Shown here one piece after another: positions 12,112-21,739 of a stretch of DNA of 54,007 nucleotides (its first letter is position 1; each line of letters starts with the position of its first letter). The stretch comes from an uncultured Flavobacteriales bacterium (lineage in GTDB: Bacteria; Bacteroidota; Bacteroidia; Flavobacteriales; BACL11). The notes below the pieces were generated by a model, which made no database searches, was not told the DNA's origin, and saw nothing but the letters and a program-made list of their open reading frames with translations. The position numbers and the translations under genes were made by a program. The stretch is from the NCBI GenBank assembly GCA_905478185.1, contig CAJQHO010000032.1, positions 1-54,007 of the forward strand, in the 5' to 3' direction.

Positions 12112-13068
12112 ATGAGTAATGAAGTAAAATCAGTAGATGAATTTATTGTAAAATATAATGAGTTTAAAAATGAAATTGCAAAAGTTATTGTTGGTCAAGA
12201 AGAAGTTGTTCAGCAAGTATTAATTTCAATTTTTTGTAACGGACATTGCCTTTTAGTAGGTGTACCTGGATTGGCTAAAACCTTACTAGTGCAAACTATT
12301 GCTGATTCATTAGGGCTTAATTTTAATCGTATTCAATTTACGCCAGATTTAATGCCTTCTGATATTGTTGGTGCTGAAATCCTAGATGAAAATAGAAACT
12401 TTAAATTTGTGAAAGGACCTTTATTTTCTAATATTATTTTGGCAGATGAAATTAACCGTACGCCTCCTAAAACCCAATCGGCTTTATTAGAGGCAATGCA
12501 AGAGCGATCAGTTACCAATGCGGGTACTCGTTATGATTTGGATAAACCTTTCTTTGTATTAGCTACTCAAAATCCTATTGAGCAAGAGGGAACTTATCCT
12601 TTGCCTGAAGCACAATTGGATAGGTTCATGTTCAATGTACTTTTGGATTATCCTAGTTATGAAGAAGAATTAAAAATTGTAAAACAAACTACAGTTAAAA
12701 ATAATGTAAGTTTAAATACAATTATGTCGGCTGAACAAATTATGAAATATCAAGAGGTAATTACAAAATTACCAGTTACCGATAATGTATTGCAATATGC
12801 TGTAAGTTTAGTGGCTAAAACAAGACCAAATTCTGATAAAGCTGTTGATGTAGTAAAACAATATATCGAATGGGGTGCTGGTCCAAGGGCATCACAGTTT
12901 ATGTTGATGGCTGCTAAGTGTCATGCTGCAATAAATGGAAAATATGCTCCTGATATTGAGGATGTAAAAGCAGTTGCAAAACCTATTTTACGACACAGAT
13001 TGGTAAAGAATTACAAAGCAGAAGCTGAAGGAATGAGTATAGATCAAATTATTGAATCAATTTTATAA
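12112..13068 (+). CDS. MoxR-family AAA+ ATPase
   Basis: 318 aa; Walker A-like VGVPGLAKT, LADEINRTPPKTQSALLEAMQER, ATQNPIEQEGTYPLPEAQLDRFMF. Confidence 0.95.
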   Translation: MSNEVKSVDEFIVKYNEFKNEIAKVIVGQEEVVQQVLISIFCNGHCLLVGVPGLAKTLLVQTIADSLGLNFNRIQFTPDLMPSDIVGAEILDENRNFKFVKGPLFSNIILADEINRTPPKTQSALLEAMQERSVTNAGTRYDLDKPFFVLATQNPIEQEGTYPLPEAQLDRFMFNVLLDYPSYEEELKIVKQTTVKNNVSLNTIMSAEQIMKYQEVITKLPVTDNVLQYAVSLVAKTRPNSDKAVDVVKQYIEWGAGPRASQFMLMAAKCHAAINGKYAPDIEDVKAVAKPILRHRLVKNYKAEAEGMSIDQIIESIL

Positions 13069-13628
13069 TGATATTACCAATAGTTGCTTTTGGATCACCA
13101 ATTTTAAGAAAGAATTGTGTAGATATTACTCCTGAATATCCTGAATTAGAAACCCTTTTAGCTAATATGTGGGAAACTATGTATGAGGCTAGTGGAGTAG
13201 GACTTGCTGCACCTCAAATTAATAAAGCAATTCGTTTGTTTTTAATTGATACCACTCCTTTTGTAGAGGATGAAGAAGAAACAGCAGAGGTAATTGTAAA
13301 ACAGACATTTATTAATGCTAGAATTATTGAAGAAACAGGAGAGGAGTGGGACTTTAATGAAGGTTGCTTATCTATACCAGATATTAGGGAAGATGTAAGT
13401 AGGAAATCAACTGTAACAATTGAGTACATGGATGAGAATTTTAAAAAACATACTGATACTTATGATGGCTTAACTGCCCGTGTTATTCAGCATGAGTACG
13501 ACCATGTTGATGGAATATTATTTACAGATAAGATTTCTGCTTTACGTAAAAGAATGATAAAAGGAAAATTAATGGATATAAGCAAAGGAAAAGTAAATGC
13601 AGCTTATAAAATGAGGTTTGCTAGGTAG
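13068..13628 (+). CDS. def: Peptide deformylase
   Basis: 186 aa; GVGLAAPQI, EGCLSIP, QHEYDHVDG. Confidence 0.97.
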   Translation: MILPIVAFGSPILRKNCVDITPEYPELETLLANMWETMYEASGVGLAAPQINKAIRLFLIDTTPFVEDEEETAEVIVKQTFINARIIEETGEEWDFNEGCLSIPDIREDVSRKSTVTIEYMDENFKKHTDTYDGLTARVIQHEYDHVDGILFTDKISALRKRMIKGKLMDISKGKVNAAYKMRFAR

Positions 13629-13629
13629 G

Positions 13630-14241
13630 CTATTTAATAACTACCTTAAACATTTCTTGTTCTCCTATAAAACCTTTTAACTCATCTCCAGCTTTTACAG
13701 ACCCAACTCCCTCAGGAGTTCCCGTATAAATTAAGTCCCCAATTTTTAGGGTATAGAATTTTGAAATATGAGCAATAATAGCATCAAAATTAAAGCACAT
13801 GTCTTTACTGTTTCCTAGCTGTACTTGCTCATCATTTTTATTTAAACTAAATACAATATTGTTTAAATTCAAATCAGATTTATCAATAAAAGTTCTGCTA
13901 ATTTGTGCTGACCCATCAAAGCCTTTTGCTTTTTCCCATGGTAAGCCTTTACCTTTGCATTCCTGTTGAATATCTCTTGCAGTAAAATCAATTCCTAAGC
14001 CAATTTGAGAATAGTATGTGTGTGCATATCTTTCTTCTATATGTTTTCCTGTCTTGTTTATTCTAATCACTAATTCCACCTCATAGTGAATGTCATTAGA
14101 AAAGTGAGGGATAAAGAAGGGGTGACCTTTTGGTTGTATGGCTGTATCAGGTTTAAGGAAAAATAAAGGTTCACAAGGAATATCATTTCCTAATTCCTTA
14201 ACATGATTTACATAATTACGACCAATACAAATTATTTTCAT
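13630..14241 (-). CDS. Fumarylacetoacetate hydrolase family protein
   Basis: 203 aa; KIICIGRNYVNHVKELGN, FFLKPDTA, GDLIYTGTPEGVG. Confidence 0.92.
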   Translation of the reverse strand: MKIICIGRNYVNHVKELGNDIPCEPLFFLKPDTAIQPKGHPFFIPHFSNDIHYEVELVIRINKTGKHIEERYAHTYYSQIGLGIDFTARDIQQECKGKGLPWEKAKGFDGSAQISRTFIDKSDLNLNNIVFSLNKNDEQVQLGNSKDMCFNFDAIIAHISKFYTLKIGDLIYTGTPEGVGSVKAGDELKGFIGEQEMFKVVIK

Positions 14242-14244
14242 GTG

Positions 14245-14607
14245 TTAACTTTTTAATCTGTTTCCTTCTTTATCAAAGAACTTATTTATTTCAATTTCAG
14301 TTTTCCATATACTTAATCCAAGAGAAATAATAAGAAAACCATAACTTACTAGAAGAAAATCTTCACTATTGTAGCTTAAAATAATTCCTGAAAGTTGAAA
14401 TATAATTGTAGCTAAAGAAGCTATAGTCATATACTTTGAACTTACTTTATTTGCAAATTTCCAAATATCATTATTGGACATACTTCTTGTTGTTCTGTAT
14501 CCATAAATAGTACTGATTTCTTTAGGTTGGTATTTTGAGTAAATAAAACTAAAAAATAAAATTAAGGGTCCACATGCGAGCTGCCCTGCAATGAAATCAG
14601 ATGACAT
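14245..14607 (-). CDS. SdpI-family small membrane protein
   Basis: 120 aa; YGYRTTRSMSNNDIWKFANK is the SdpI-family motif; hydrophobic helices. Confidence 0.7.
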   Translation of the reverse strand: MSSDFIAGQLACGPLILFFSFIYSKYQPKEISTIYGYRTTRSMSNNDIWKFANKVSSKYMTIASLATIIFQLSGIILSYNSEDFLLVSYGFLIISLGLSIWKTEIEINKFFDKEGNRLKS

Positions 14608-15392
14608 TAGTTTTTAAACTTTTTTTCTAACTTCATTTTTGTTGCAAAATTACGCATTACATTTTTGGTATATAAAGGGAAGTCTGCTTGATTAATCCAA
14701 GAGAAATACCCAGGATTATCTTTCCAGATTTGCGCTAAAGTTACATCACGGTATTTCCCAAAACTAAGCACTTCTTCTCCTTTATCGTTAAAACGAATAA
14801 AGCCTGCCATATCAGCAAACTTCCCACCTCTTTGTGAAAAGTCAGCTAGGAAATCAACATTATTTTCTAACTCCTCATATTTATCAAGTTGAGAGAGTAA
14901 AACTTCATAAGTTGCAGTTGTATCAGCTTCAGCTGAATGAGCATTTGTTAAATCTTTATCGCAATAAAATTTATAAGCAGCTACTAGAGTTCTTTGTTCC
15001 ATTTTATGAAAGATATTCTGAATGTCAACCGCCTTTCTGTTAGTCATGTCAAAATCAATTTTAACTCTTAAAAACTCTTCAGCCAATAATGGAATATCAA
15101 ATTTATTGGAGTTGAAGCCAGCTAAATCACAATTATGTATAAGTTCAGATATTTCAGGAGCAAGTTCTTTAAAAGTAGGTTCGTTTGCTACTTTTTCATC
15201 AGATATTCCGTGTATTGCAGTTGTTACTTCAGGAATTGGAATAGTAGGATTTACAAGCCAAGTTTTACTTTCTTTATTTCCATTTGGAAAAACTTTAAGA
15301 ATGGCAATTTCTACAATTCTATCTTTTGCTACTTGCACTCCTGTTGTTTCTAAATCAAAGAATACAATTGGTTTTTCTAGTTTTAAATTCAT
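14607..15392 (-). CDS. 3'-5' exonuclease (DnaQ / DNA polymerase III epsilon-like)
   Basis: 261 aa; FFDLETTGVQVAKDRIVEIAI, HGISDEKV, AHSAEADTTATYEVL. Confidence 0.92.
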   Translation of the reverse strand: MNLKLEKPIVFFDLETTGVQVAKDRIVEIAILKVFPNGNKESKTWLVNPTIPIPEVTTAIHGISDEKVANEPTFKELAPEISELIHNCDLAGFNSNKFDIPLLAEEFLRVKIDFDMTNRKAVDIQNIFHKMEQRTLVAAYKFYCDKDLTNAHSAEADTTATYEVLLSQLDKYEELENNVDFLADFSQRGGKFADMAGFIRFNDKGEEVLSFGKYRDVTLAQIWKDNPGYFSWINQADFPLYTKNVMRNFATKMKLEKKFKN

Positions 15393-15456
15393 AGTGCTAA
15401 AATAATGTTTTTAGTTAAAAGAGAATAGTGACAAGTAACTAGTTTTTGAACATAAA

Positions 15457-15480
15457 AAAAGGAAGCAATTGCTTCCTTTT
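15457..15480 (-). terminator. Terminator hairpin downstream of the E2 gene
   Basis: 24-nt perfect palindrome aaaaggaagcaattgcttcctttt, followed on the minus strand by a T-run. Confidence 0.75.
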
Positions 15481-15528
15481 CTAATACTAATTCCAGAAAC
15501 TACTAACTAGTCCCTAGAAACTATATGG

Positions 15529-16842
15529 TTAAACCTCTTGAGTAGTATCGAATTGTTCTAAGTAATCTTTTACTTTACTTACAAATTGTCCTCCTAAAGC
15601 ACCATCAACAACTCTATGATCGTATGATAATGATAAGAACATCATATGACGAATTGCAATTACATCACCTTCAGTGGTTTCTAAAACAACAGGTTTCTTT
15701 TTAATAACACCACAAGCCATAATAGCTACTTGAGGTTGATTGATAATTGGAGTTCCCATAAGGTTTCCGAAAGTACCAACATTTGTCATTGTAATTGTGC
15801 CGCCTTGAATATCATCTGGCTTTAATTGTCCACCTCTAGCCCTAGTAGCTAAATCATTTACTGATTTAGTAATGCCAATAAGGTTTTTGTTTTGAGTTTC
15901 TTTTATAACAGGAACAATTAAGTTGCCATCAGGTAAAGCAGCAGCCATACCAATATTTACATTTTTATGAATATGGATGTTAGTTCCATCAACAGAAACA
16001 TTAATCATAGGGAAATCCTTAACGGCCTTTGCCATTGCTTCAATAATAATAGGAGTGAAGGTAATGTTTTGTCCTTCTCTCTTTTTAAAGTCAGCTTTTA
16101 CTGAATTTCTCCAGTTTACAATATTTGTCATATCGGCCTCAACAAAAGAAGTAATATGAGCGGAAGTTTGTTTTGACATAGTCATATGAGCAGAAATAAG
16201 TTTTCTCATTCTGTCCATTTCAACAATCTCAGTACCACCCGTATTAGGAACATTTACTGGAGTATGTGCTGGTACAGCTGTTTTAGGTGCAGGAGTAGTC
16301 TTTTTAGTTTCAGTTTTAACTGGAGCTGTTTCAGGTGCTGATCCTCTAGTTTTTAAATAAGAAACCATGTCCGACTTTGTTACTCTTCCTTCTTTTCCAC
16401 TTCCAGGAATAGATTCTAGTTCAGTCATTTCTATTCCTTCTTCACTAGCCATGCTTCTTACTAATGGAGAATAGAATCTTTCACCAGTATTTGTTATAGT
16501 TGTAGTAGTCGCTTCAACAGCTTTAGTTACTGCTTCCTCAACAACTTTAGTAGCAGTAGGTGCTGGAGTAGCATCATTTACATCAGGAGTATCATCAGTA
16601 CCTTCAGTTTCCAAAATCGCGAAAGGCTCACCAACTTGAACAACATCATCAGCTTCATATAACATTTCAACTAGTTTCCCTTCATGTGTTGAGGGTACTT
16701 CAGAATCTACTTTGTCAGTTGCAATCTCTACAATAGTTTCATCAAGTTCCACCATATCACCAATATTTTTACTCCAAGTAATAATAGTTGCTTCAGAAAC
16801 ACTCTCACCCATTTTGGGCATTATCAATTCTACTCTTGTCAT
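15529..16842 (-). CDS. 2-oxo acid dehydrogenase E2 component (lipoamide acyltransferase)
   Basis: 437 aa; lipoyl motif EIATDKVDSEVPS, peripheral-subunit-binding domain, catalytic SLSYDHRVVDGALGGQF. Confidence 0.93.
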   Translation of the reverse strand: MTRVELIMPKMGESVSEATIITWSKNIGDMVELDETIVEIATDKVDSEVPSTHEGKLVEMLYEADDVVQVGEPFAILETEGTDDTPDVNDATPAPTATKVVEEAVTKAVEATTTTITNTGERFYSPLVRSMASEEGIEMTELESIPGSGKEGRVTKSDMVSYLKTRGSAPETAPVKTETKKTTPAPKTAVPAHTPVNVPNTGGTEIVEMDRMRKLISAHMTMSKQTSAHITSFVEADMTNIVNWRNSVKADFKKREGQNITFTPIIIEAMAKAVKDFPMINVSVDGTNIHIHKNVNIGMAAALPDGNLIVPVIKETQNKNLIGITKSVNDLATRARGGQLKPDDIQGGTITMTNVGTFGNLMGTPIINQPQVAIMACGVIKKKPVVLETTEGDVIAIRHMMFLSLSYDHRVVDGALGGQFVSKVKDYLEQFDTTQEV

Positions 16843-16933
16843 AGTTTAAAATTTTTCGCAAAATTAAGAAAAGTAAGGATATTTATTCCTTTTTGGAGCT
16901 GAGTTTTTAGTTACAGGTTGTTAGCATTGTAAC

Positions 16934-17539
16934 TTACTCAGAATAAGGCATTCTGCTAGATATTGCAGTCCCAAGTGTTATTTCATCTGTATATTCAAGC
17001 TCATCACCAATAGCAATTCCTCTTGCAATTGATGATATTTTAATACCACTATCTTTTAGTCTTCTGAAAAGATAATAATTGGTAGTATCGCCCTCCATAG
17101 TAGTGCTTAGTGCAAAAATAATTTCCTGTACATTTTCGTTTTCTATCTTATTGATGAGTTCTTCTACTCGAATATCGTTAGGGCCAATACCATCCATAGG
17201 AGAGATTAAACCCCCAAGGATGTGATAAACTCCTTTATACTGCATGGTGTTTTCAATAGCCATCATTACACGAATATCCTCCACAACACATATTGTTTGC
17301 TTGTCCCTTTTGGGGTTAGCACATACCTCACAAAGTTCAGCATCTGAAATACTGTAACACTTTGTGCAATAACTAATTCGGTTAATTAGCTGAATGAAAG
17401 AATCACCAAACTGCTCCACTGCTAATTTGTCCTTTTTTAGCATATGTAACACTAACCTAAGGGCAGATCTCCTGCCAATACCAGGAAGGCTTGATAGTTG
17501 TTCTACCGCATTTTCAACAAGCTTTGATGGAAAATTCAT
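16934..17539 (-). CDS. recR: Recombination mediator RecR
   Basis: 201 aa; LSSLPGIGRRSALRL, four-Cys zinc motif CTKCYSISDAELCEVC, Toprim region. Confidence 0.96.
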   Translation of the reverse strand: MNFPSKLVENAVEQLSSLPGIGRRSALRLVLHMLKKDKLAVEQFGDSFIQLINRISYCTKCYSISDAELCEVCANPKRDKQTICVVEDIRVMMAIENTMQYKGVYHILGGLISPMDGIGPNDIRVEELINKIENENVQEIIFALSTTMEGDTTNYYLFRRLKDSGIKISSIARGIAIGDELEYTDEITLGTAISSRMPYSE

Positions 17540-17544
17540 AAGTG

Positions 17545-17552
17545 CAAATATA
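17545..17552 (-). promoter_or_regulatory. -7 box TATATTTG of recR, 5 nt from the start codon
   Basis: Reverse strand TATATTTG-CACTT-ATG. Confidence 0.5.
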
Positions 17553-17574
17553 GATGTATTATCAATAATTCTGA

Positions 17575-17582
17575 TAGTTTTG
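17575..17582 (+). promoter_or_regulatory. -7 box TAGTTTTG of the symporter gene
   Basis: Exact TAnnTTTG match, 15 nt before the ATG at 17598. Confidence 0.45.
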
Positions 17583-17597
17583 TAAAAAACAAAATTT

Positions 17598-19019
17598 ATG
17601 CAATTGAGCTTATCTCCAACATTAATTATTGGCGTAATAGTAACCTACTTTTTAGTATTGATATTAATATCCTACTTAACGGGAAAATCAGATAGTAATT
17701 CTTCCTTTTTCATAGGAGATAAATCATCACCATGGTATGTAGTAGCTTTTGGAATGATAGGAGCATCATTATCAGGAGTTACATTTATATCCGTGCCAGG
17801 TTGGGTGGCTACAAGTGAGTTTTCTTATATGCAAATGGTATTGGGTTATCTGCTAGGTTACTTGGTAATTGCAACTGTACTTATGCCTATGTATTACAGA
17901 ATGAATTTAACCTCAATATACAGCTATCTGAAGGAAAGATTTGGGAACTCATCATACAAAACAGGAGCTAGTTTTTTTTTATTGAGTAGGGTAATTGGAG
18001 CATCCTTTAGGTTGTACTTAGTGGCTAATGTATTGCAGTTTGCAATATTCGATAATTTTGGAATTCCTTTTGAGATAACAGTAGTAGCAACTATATTATT
18101 AATATGGGTTTATACTTTTAGAAGTGGAATAAAAACTATTATCTGGACAGATACTTTGCAGACTTTATTTATGCTAATTGCAGTGGGAATGAGTGTGTAT
18201 TTGATATCAGTAGATATGAATTTGAGCTTTAGTGCTTTGATTAGTACGATAGAGGAATCAGATTACTCGCAAATATTTTTTTGGGAAGGGAAGCAACACT
18301 TTGTTAGTCAGTTTTTAGCAGGTGCATTTATGGCTATAGTAATGACGGGATTAGACCAGGATATGATGCAGAAGAACCTCAGTTGTAAGAGTTTAGGAGA
18401 TGCGCAAAAGAATATGTTTTGGTTTAGTATCGTATTGGTGTTTGTTAATCTATTGTTTTTATCCTTAGGAGCATTGCTTTATATGTATGCTGCAAATAAT
18501 GGCATAACCTTTAATAAGGCAGATGATTTGTTTGCTGCTGTAGCCTTGAGTGGTAACTTAGGAGTAGGAGTAGGGGTGCTTTTTATTTTAGGATTGATTG
18601 CTGCTGCTTACTCTAGTGCTGACTCTGCACTTACATCACTTACAACTTCCTTTTGTATTGATATTTTAGGATTTGATGATAATTCAGGGGCTAAGGAGGT
18701 ACAGCAAAGGAAATTGGTTCATTTGGGTTTTTCGGCCTTGTTGGTAGTAGTTATTGTTATCTTTAAAGAGATAAATAATGATAGTGTAATTGCATCCTTA
18801 TTTAAGGTTGCTGGTTATACCTACGGACCACTGCTCGGAATGTATGCTTTTGGGCTTTTTACTAAGCTAAACGTAAAAGATAATTTAGTGCCCCTAGTTG
18901 CAGTTCTCTCTCCTGTAATTGCTTATGTATTGCAATTGTTTATTCCTTTTGGTTTTGAATTGCTAATTGTGAATGGCGCACTTACTTTTGTTGGTTTGTT
19001 AATTATTATTAGAAATTAA
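17598..19019 (+). CDS. Sodium:solute symporter (SSS family)
   Basis: 473 aa, many TM helices; GASLSGVTFISVPGW, GLIAAAYSSADSALTSLTTSFCID. Confidence 0.93.
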   Translation: MQLSLSPTLIIGVIVTYFLVLILISYLTGKSDSNSSFFIGDKSSPWYVVAFGMIGASLSGVTFISVPGWVATSEFSYMQMVLGYLLGYLVIATVLMPMYYRMNLTSIYSYLKERFGNSSYKTGASFFLLSRVIGASFRLYLVANVLQFAIFDNFGIPFEITVVATILLIWVYTFRSGIKTIIWTDTLQTLFMLIAVGMSVYLISVDMNLSFSALISTIEESDYSQIFFWEGKQHFVSQFLAGAFMAIVMTGLDQDMMQKNLSCKSLGDAQKNMFWFSIVLVFVNLLFLSLGALLYMYAANNGITFNKADDLFAAVALSGNLGVGVGVLFILGLIAAAYSSADSALTSLTTSFCIDILGFDDNSGAKEVQQRKLVHLGFSALLVVVIVIFKEINNDSVIASLFKVAGYTYGPLLGMYAFGLFTKLNVKDNLVPLVAVLSPVIAYVLQLFIPFGFELLIVNGALTFVGLLIIIRN

Positions 19020-19022
19020 AAA

Positions 19023-19041
19023 GAGGAGCCTTTGGCTCCTC
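19023..19041 (+). terminator. Hairpin terminator after the symporter gene
   Basis: gaggagcc-ttt-ggctcctc stem directly after the stop; weak T tract. Confidence 0.65.
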
Positions 19042-19164
19042 AATTTAAAACTAAACAAATAAAAAACTTAAATTTACTAACTGCAATTAAAAAAATAATA
19101 TTGATTTATTATCTTAAAATAAGAAGTAAAGTAGCAGTTTGATAAAAGCTAATGAACCAACAAC

Positions 19165-20313
19165 TTAAACAGCCTTTTTGCTTTTATAAAGGTAAGTTAC
19201 CCCAATAATAGCTGTAAGAATCAAACTAAAAGAGATGATTTCAGCTTGAGTAATCCCTCCCAATATATTGTATTCAGTGTTAATTCTTATCTTTTCAATA
19301 AAGAAACGCTCTACACCATTAAATGCTAAATAAATAAAGAATAAAGCTCCTGGAACTTTGATGTGCTTACGCATAGCCCAAAGAATACCAAAAATTGCAA
19401 GAGACATAATCACCTCATAAAAGGCAGTAGGCCATACAGGGTTAGCTAATTCCATACAGAATTTTCCAGTACAGCCTTCAATCGGAACGCCTGCATTAAT
19501 TACATTATGAGGAAAAGTGTAGCTCCACATCCAATCAGGTAAAAAGCTCATCCATTCTGGTTTAGGAGCAAGATTATCAATTCCCCAATCCCCATCACCT
19601 GACATTTGACAACCAATCCGCCCAACTCCATAAGCTAGCATTAATCCTGGAGCAGCACTATCAATTAAGTGTTTGGTGTTAATTTTATACTTATTAGCAT
19701 ACCATATTACTGATACAGCTCCTGCAATAAGTCCACCATAAAAAGTAAGTCCACTAAATGAAATTAACTGCCCAATAGGGTCCGCTAAAAAGGCATCCAT
19801 ATTTTCTAAGTTATGGAATATTTTAGCGCCAATAATACCTGAAACAGCTGCTATCATTGTCATATTTCCTACTAACTCAAATGGGTGAACTATTTTTTCA
19901 ATTGTTTTAGGATTAGCAAGTTTGGTTTTATTGTTTTCGGTCCACTTTAAATAAAATGAAATAGATCCAAAAAGGATACCTCCTAATAAATTTCCTCTAG
20001 TAGAAAGGATGAAATCCTGAGGGTTGTTTACTAAATCAGTATAATGAAAAAGAGCCTCAATAAACTTGAATCCGATAAAGAATCCAGTAAGTAAACTGCT
20101 TATTATTTCTGATGTTGTTAAACTTTCTCCAATAATCTCATTAACTTTAGTACTGCTTAAAAACCCTTCTTTTTCTTTTCGTTTAAGTTCATTGCTAATT
20201 ATCCAAGATGCAAATATAAATGCTATCGCTACCCAAAAACCAAAAGTCTGTATTGGGAGTGGAATGTTAATTCCAAATAAATCAAAAAGTAAATGACTAA
20301 TAGTAGGGTACAT
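19165..20313 (-). CDS. lgt: Prolipoprotein diacylglyceryl transferase
   Basis: 382 aa; GRIGCQMSGDGDWG, RFFIEKIRIN, multiple TM helices. Confidence 0.93.
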   Translation of the reverse strand: MYPTISHLLFDLFGINIPLPIQTFGFWVAIAFIFASWIISNELKRKEKEGFLSSTKVNEIIGESLTTSEIISSLLTGFFIGFKFIEALFHYTDLVNNPQDFILSTRGNLLGGILFGSISFYLKWTENNKTKLANPKTIEKIVHPFELVGNMTMIAAVSGIIGAKIFHNLENMDAFLADPIGQLISFSGLTFYGGLIAGAVSVIWYANKYKINTKHLIDSAAPGLMLAYGVGRIGCQMSGDGDWGIDNLAPKPEWMSFLPDWMWSYTFPHNVINAGVPIEGCTGKFCMELANPVWPTAFYEVIMSLAIFGILWAMRKHIKVPGALFFIYLAFNGVERFFIEKIRINTEYNILGGITQAEIISFSLILTAIIGVTYLYKSKKAV

Positions 20314-20316
20314 AGT

Positions 20317-21627
20317 TTAGTTTTTGGTTGTTAGCAATTGAGCTTTCATCATGCCATCTGTATCAATTTTTAAAAGCTTAATTCTTTTTTTTGTTCTGCA
20401 GATATCTGAGTTAAACGGAAGTTTTACTTTGATGTAATTGTCAGTAAATCCGTAAATCATTCCATCTCTATTGTCTTGCTCGAAAAGTGCAGTATGTTCT
20501 GTGTTTAAATATTTTTGATAAAATGCTCTTTGCAATTTGTTAGATAGTATTCTAAGTTGTTTACTTCTATCAGCTCTGGTTTGTTTGCTTACTACACCCT
20601 CAAAACCAATAGCAGGAGTGTTTTCTCTTTCAGAATAAGAGAAAACATGCAAGTAAGAGATAGGTAAGTCCTTTATAAAGTTGAGTGTTTTATTAAATTC
20701 TTCATCTGTTTCACCAGGGAAACCTACAATTACATCAGCACCTATGCATACATCATCAATTGTATTTACAATAGTGTTGATTTTATTGCGATATAATTTA
20801 GTTTGATATCTTCTCTTCATTTTTGCTAGCACTAGATCAGAACCTGATTGCATAGGGATGTGAAAATGGGGCATGAATTTATTGGAATGCTTTACAGAGT
20901 TAATAATTTCATCAGTAATTAAATTTGGCTCTATTGATGAAATCCTGTAGCGTTCAATACCCTTTACTTGTTCTAGTTCAGTAATGAGTTCTCCAAAGTT
21001 TTTGTTGTTGTTCTTATCTTTAAATTCTCCAATATTAACACCTGTAATTACTATTTCCTTAATATCATTAGCTGCAATGTCATCAGCACTTTTAATGATA
21101 TTTTCTATACTATCGCACCTGCTTTTTCCTCTTGCTAGTGGAATAGTGCAATAAGTACATGGGTAATTACAACCATCCTGTATTTTAAGGAATGATCTGG
21201 TTCTGTCATTTAAAGAGTAAGAAGTAAAATAATCTAGCTCCTCAATTTCACAGCCATGTATTTCAGTTTCTTCAACCGTATTTAAATTGGTTAAAAGTTG
21301 AGGTAAATTAAACTTTTCATTTGCACCAAGAACCATATCTACTCCTTCAATGTCTGATATTTCTTTTGGTTTAAGTTGCGCAAAGCAACCTGTTACCACT
21401 ATAAATGCAGTAGGGGAGTTCTTTTTTGCTTTTCTTATTATTCTCCTGCATTCTCTATTGGCATTTTCAGTAACTGAACAGGTATTAATTACATATAAAT
21501 CAGCTGCATCTTCAAACTCAGTTTTAATAAAGCCAATTTCCTCTAACTGCCTACCAATAGTTGAAGTCTCTGAAAAATTGAGTTTGCAACCCAAAGTATA
21601 GAATGCTGCTTTTTTACCTTTAAACAT
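20317..21627 (-). CDS. mtaB: tRNA (t6A37) methylthiotransferase, MtaB family radical SAM enzyme; ORF-track start at 21648 trimmed to 21627
   Basis: FYTLGCKLNFSET, QDGCNYPCTYCTIPLARGKSRC (CxxxCxxC), TRAM-like C-terminus. Confidence 0.93.
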   Translation of the reverse strand: MFKGKKAAFYTLGCKLNFSETSTIGRQLEEIGFIKTEFEDAADLYVINTCSVTENANRECRRIIRKAKKNSPTAFIVVTGCFAQLKPKEISDIEGVDMVLGANEKFNLPQLLTNLNTVEETEIHGCEIEELDYFTSYSLNDRTRSFLKIQDGCNYPCTYCTIPLARGKSRCDSIENIIKSADDIAANDIKEIVITGVNIGEFKDKNNNKNFGELITELEQVKGIERYRISSIEPNLITDEIINSVKHSNKFMPHFHIPMQSGSDLVLAKMKRRYQTKLYRNKINTIVNTIDDVCIGADVIVGFPGETDEEFNKTLNFIKDLPISYLHVFSYSERENTPAIGFEGVVSKQTRADRSKQLRILSNKLQRAFYQKYLNTEHTALFEQDNRDGMIYGFTDNYIKVKLPFNSDICRTKKRIKLLKIDTDGMMKAQLLTTKN

Positions 21628-21631
21628 AATG

Positions 21632-21639
21632 CAAAAATA
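21632..21639 (-). promoter_or_regulatory. -7 box TATTTTTG of mtaB, 4 nt from the start codon
   Basis: Reverse strand TATTTTTG-CATT-ATG. Confidence 0.5.
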
Positions 21640-21739
21640 AAGAAACACAAATGGATATTAGTTTTTGTAACCAATTTTATTTTTTAGCCGTAATATAGTA
21701 TAAGTTCTCCAAAACTATGTTTAATAAAAACCTAAAGCT

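Noticed and set aside
15457-15480. 24-nt perfect palindrome as a regulator binding site
   Set aside because: Position after the E2 stop and adjoining T-run fit an intrinsic terminator better.
17598-21648. Possible genomic island around the symporter, lgt and mtaB genes
   Set aside because: No tRNA, integrase, direct repeats or clear composition shift; genes are ordinary chromosomal ones.
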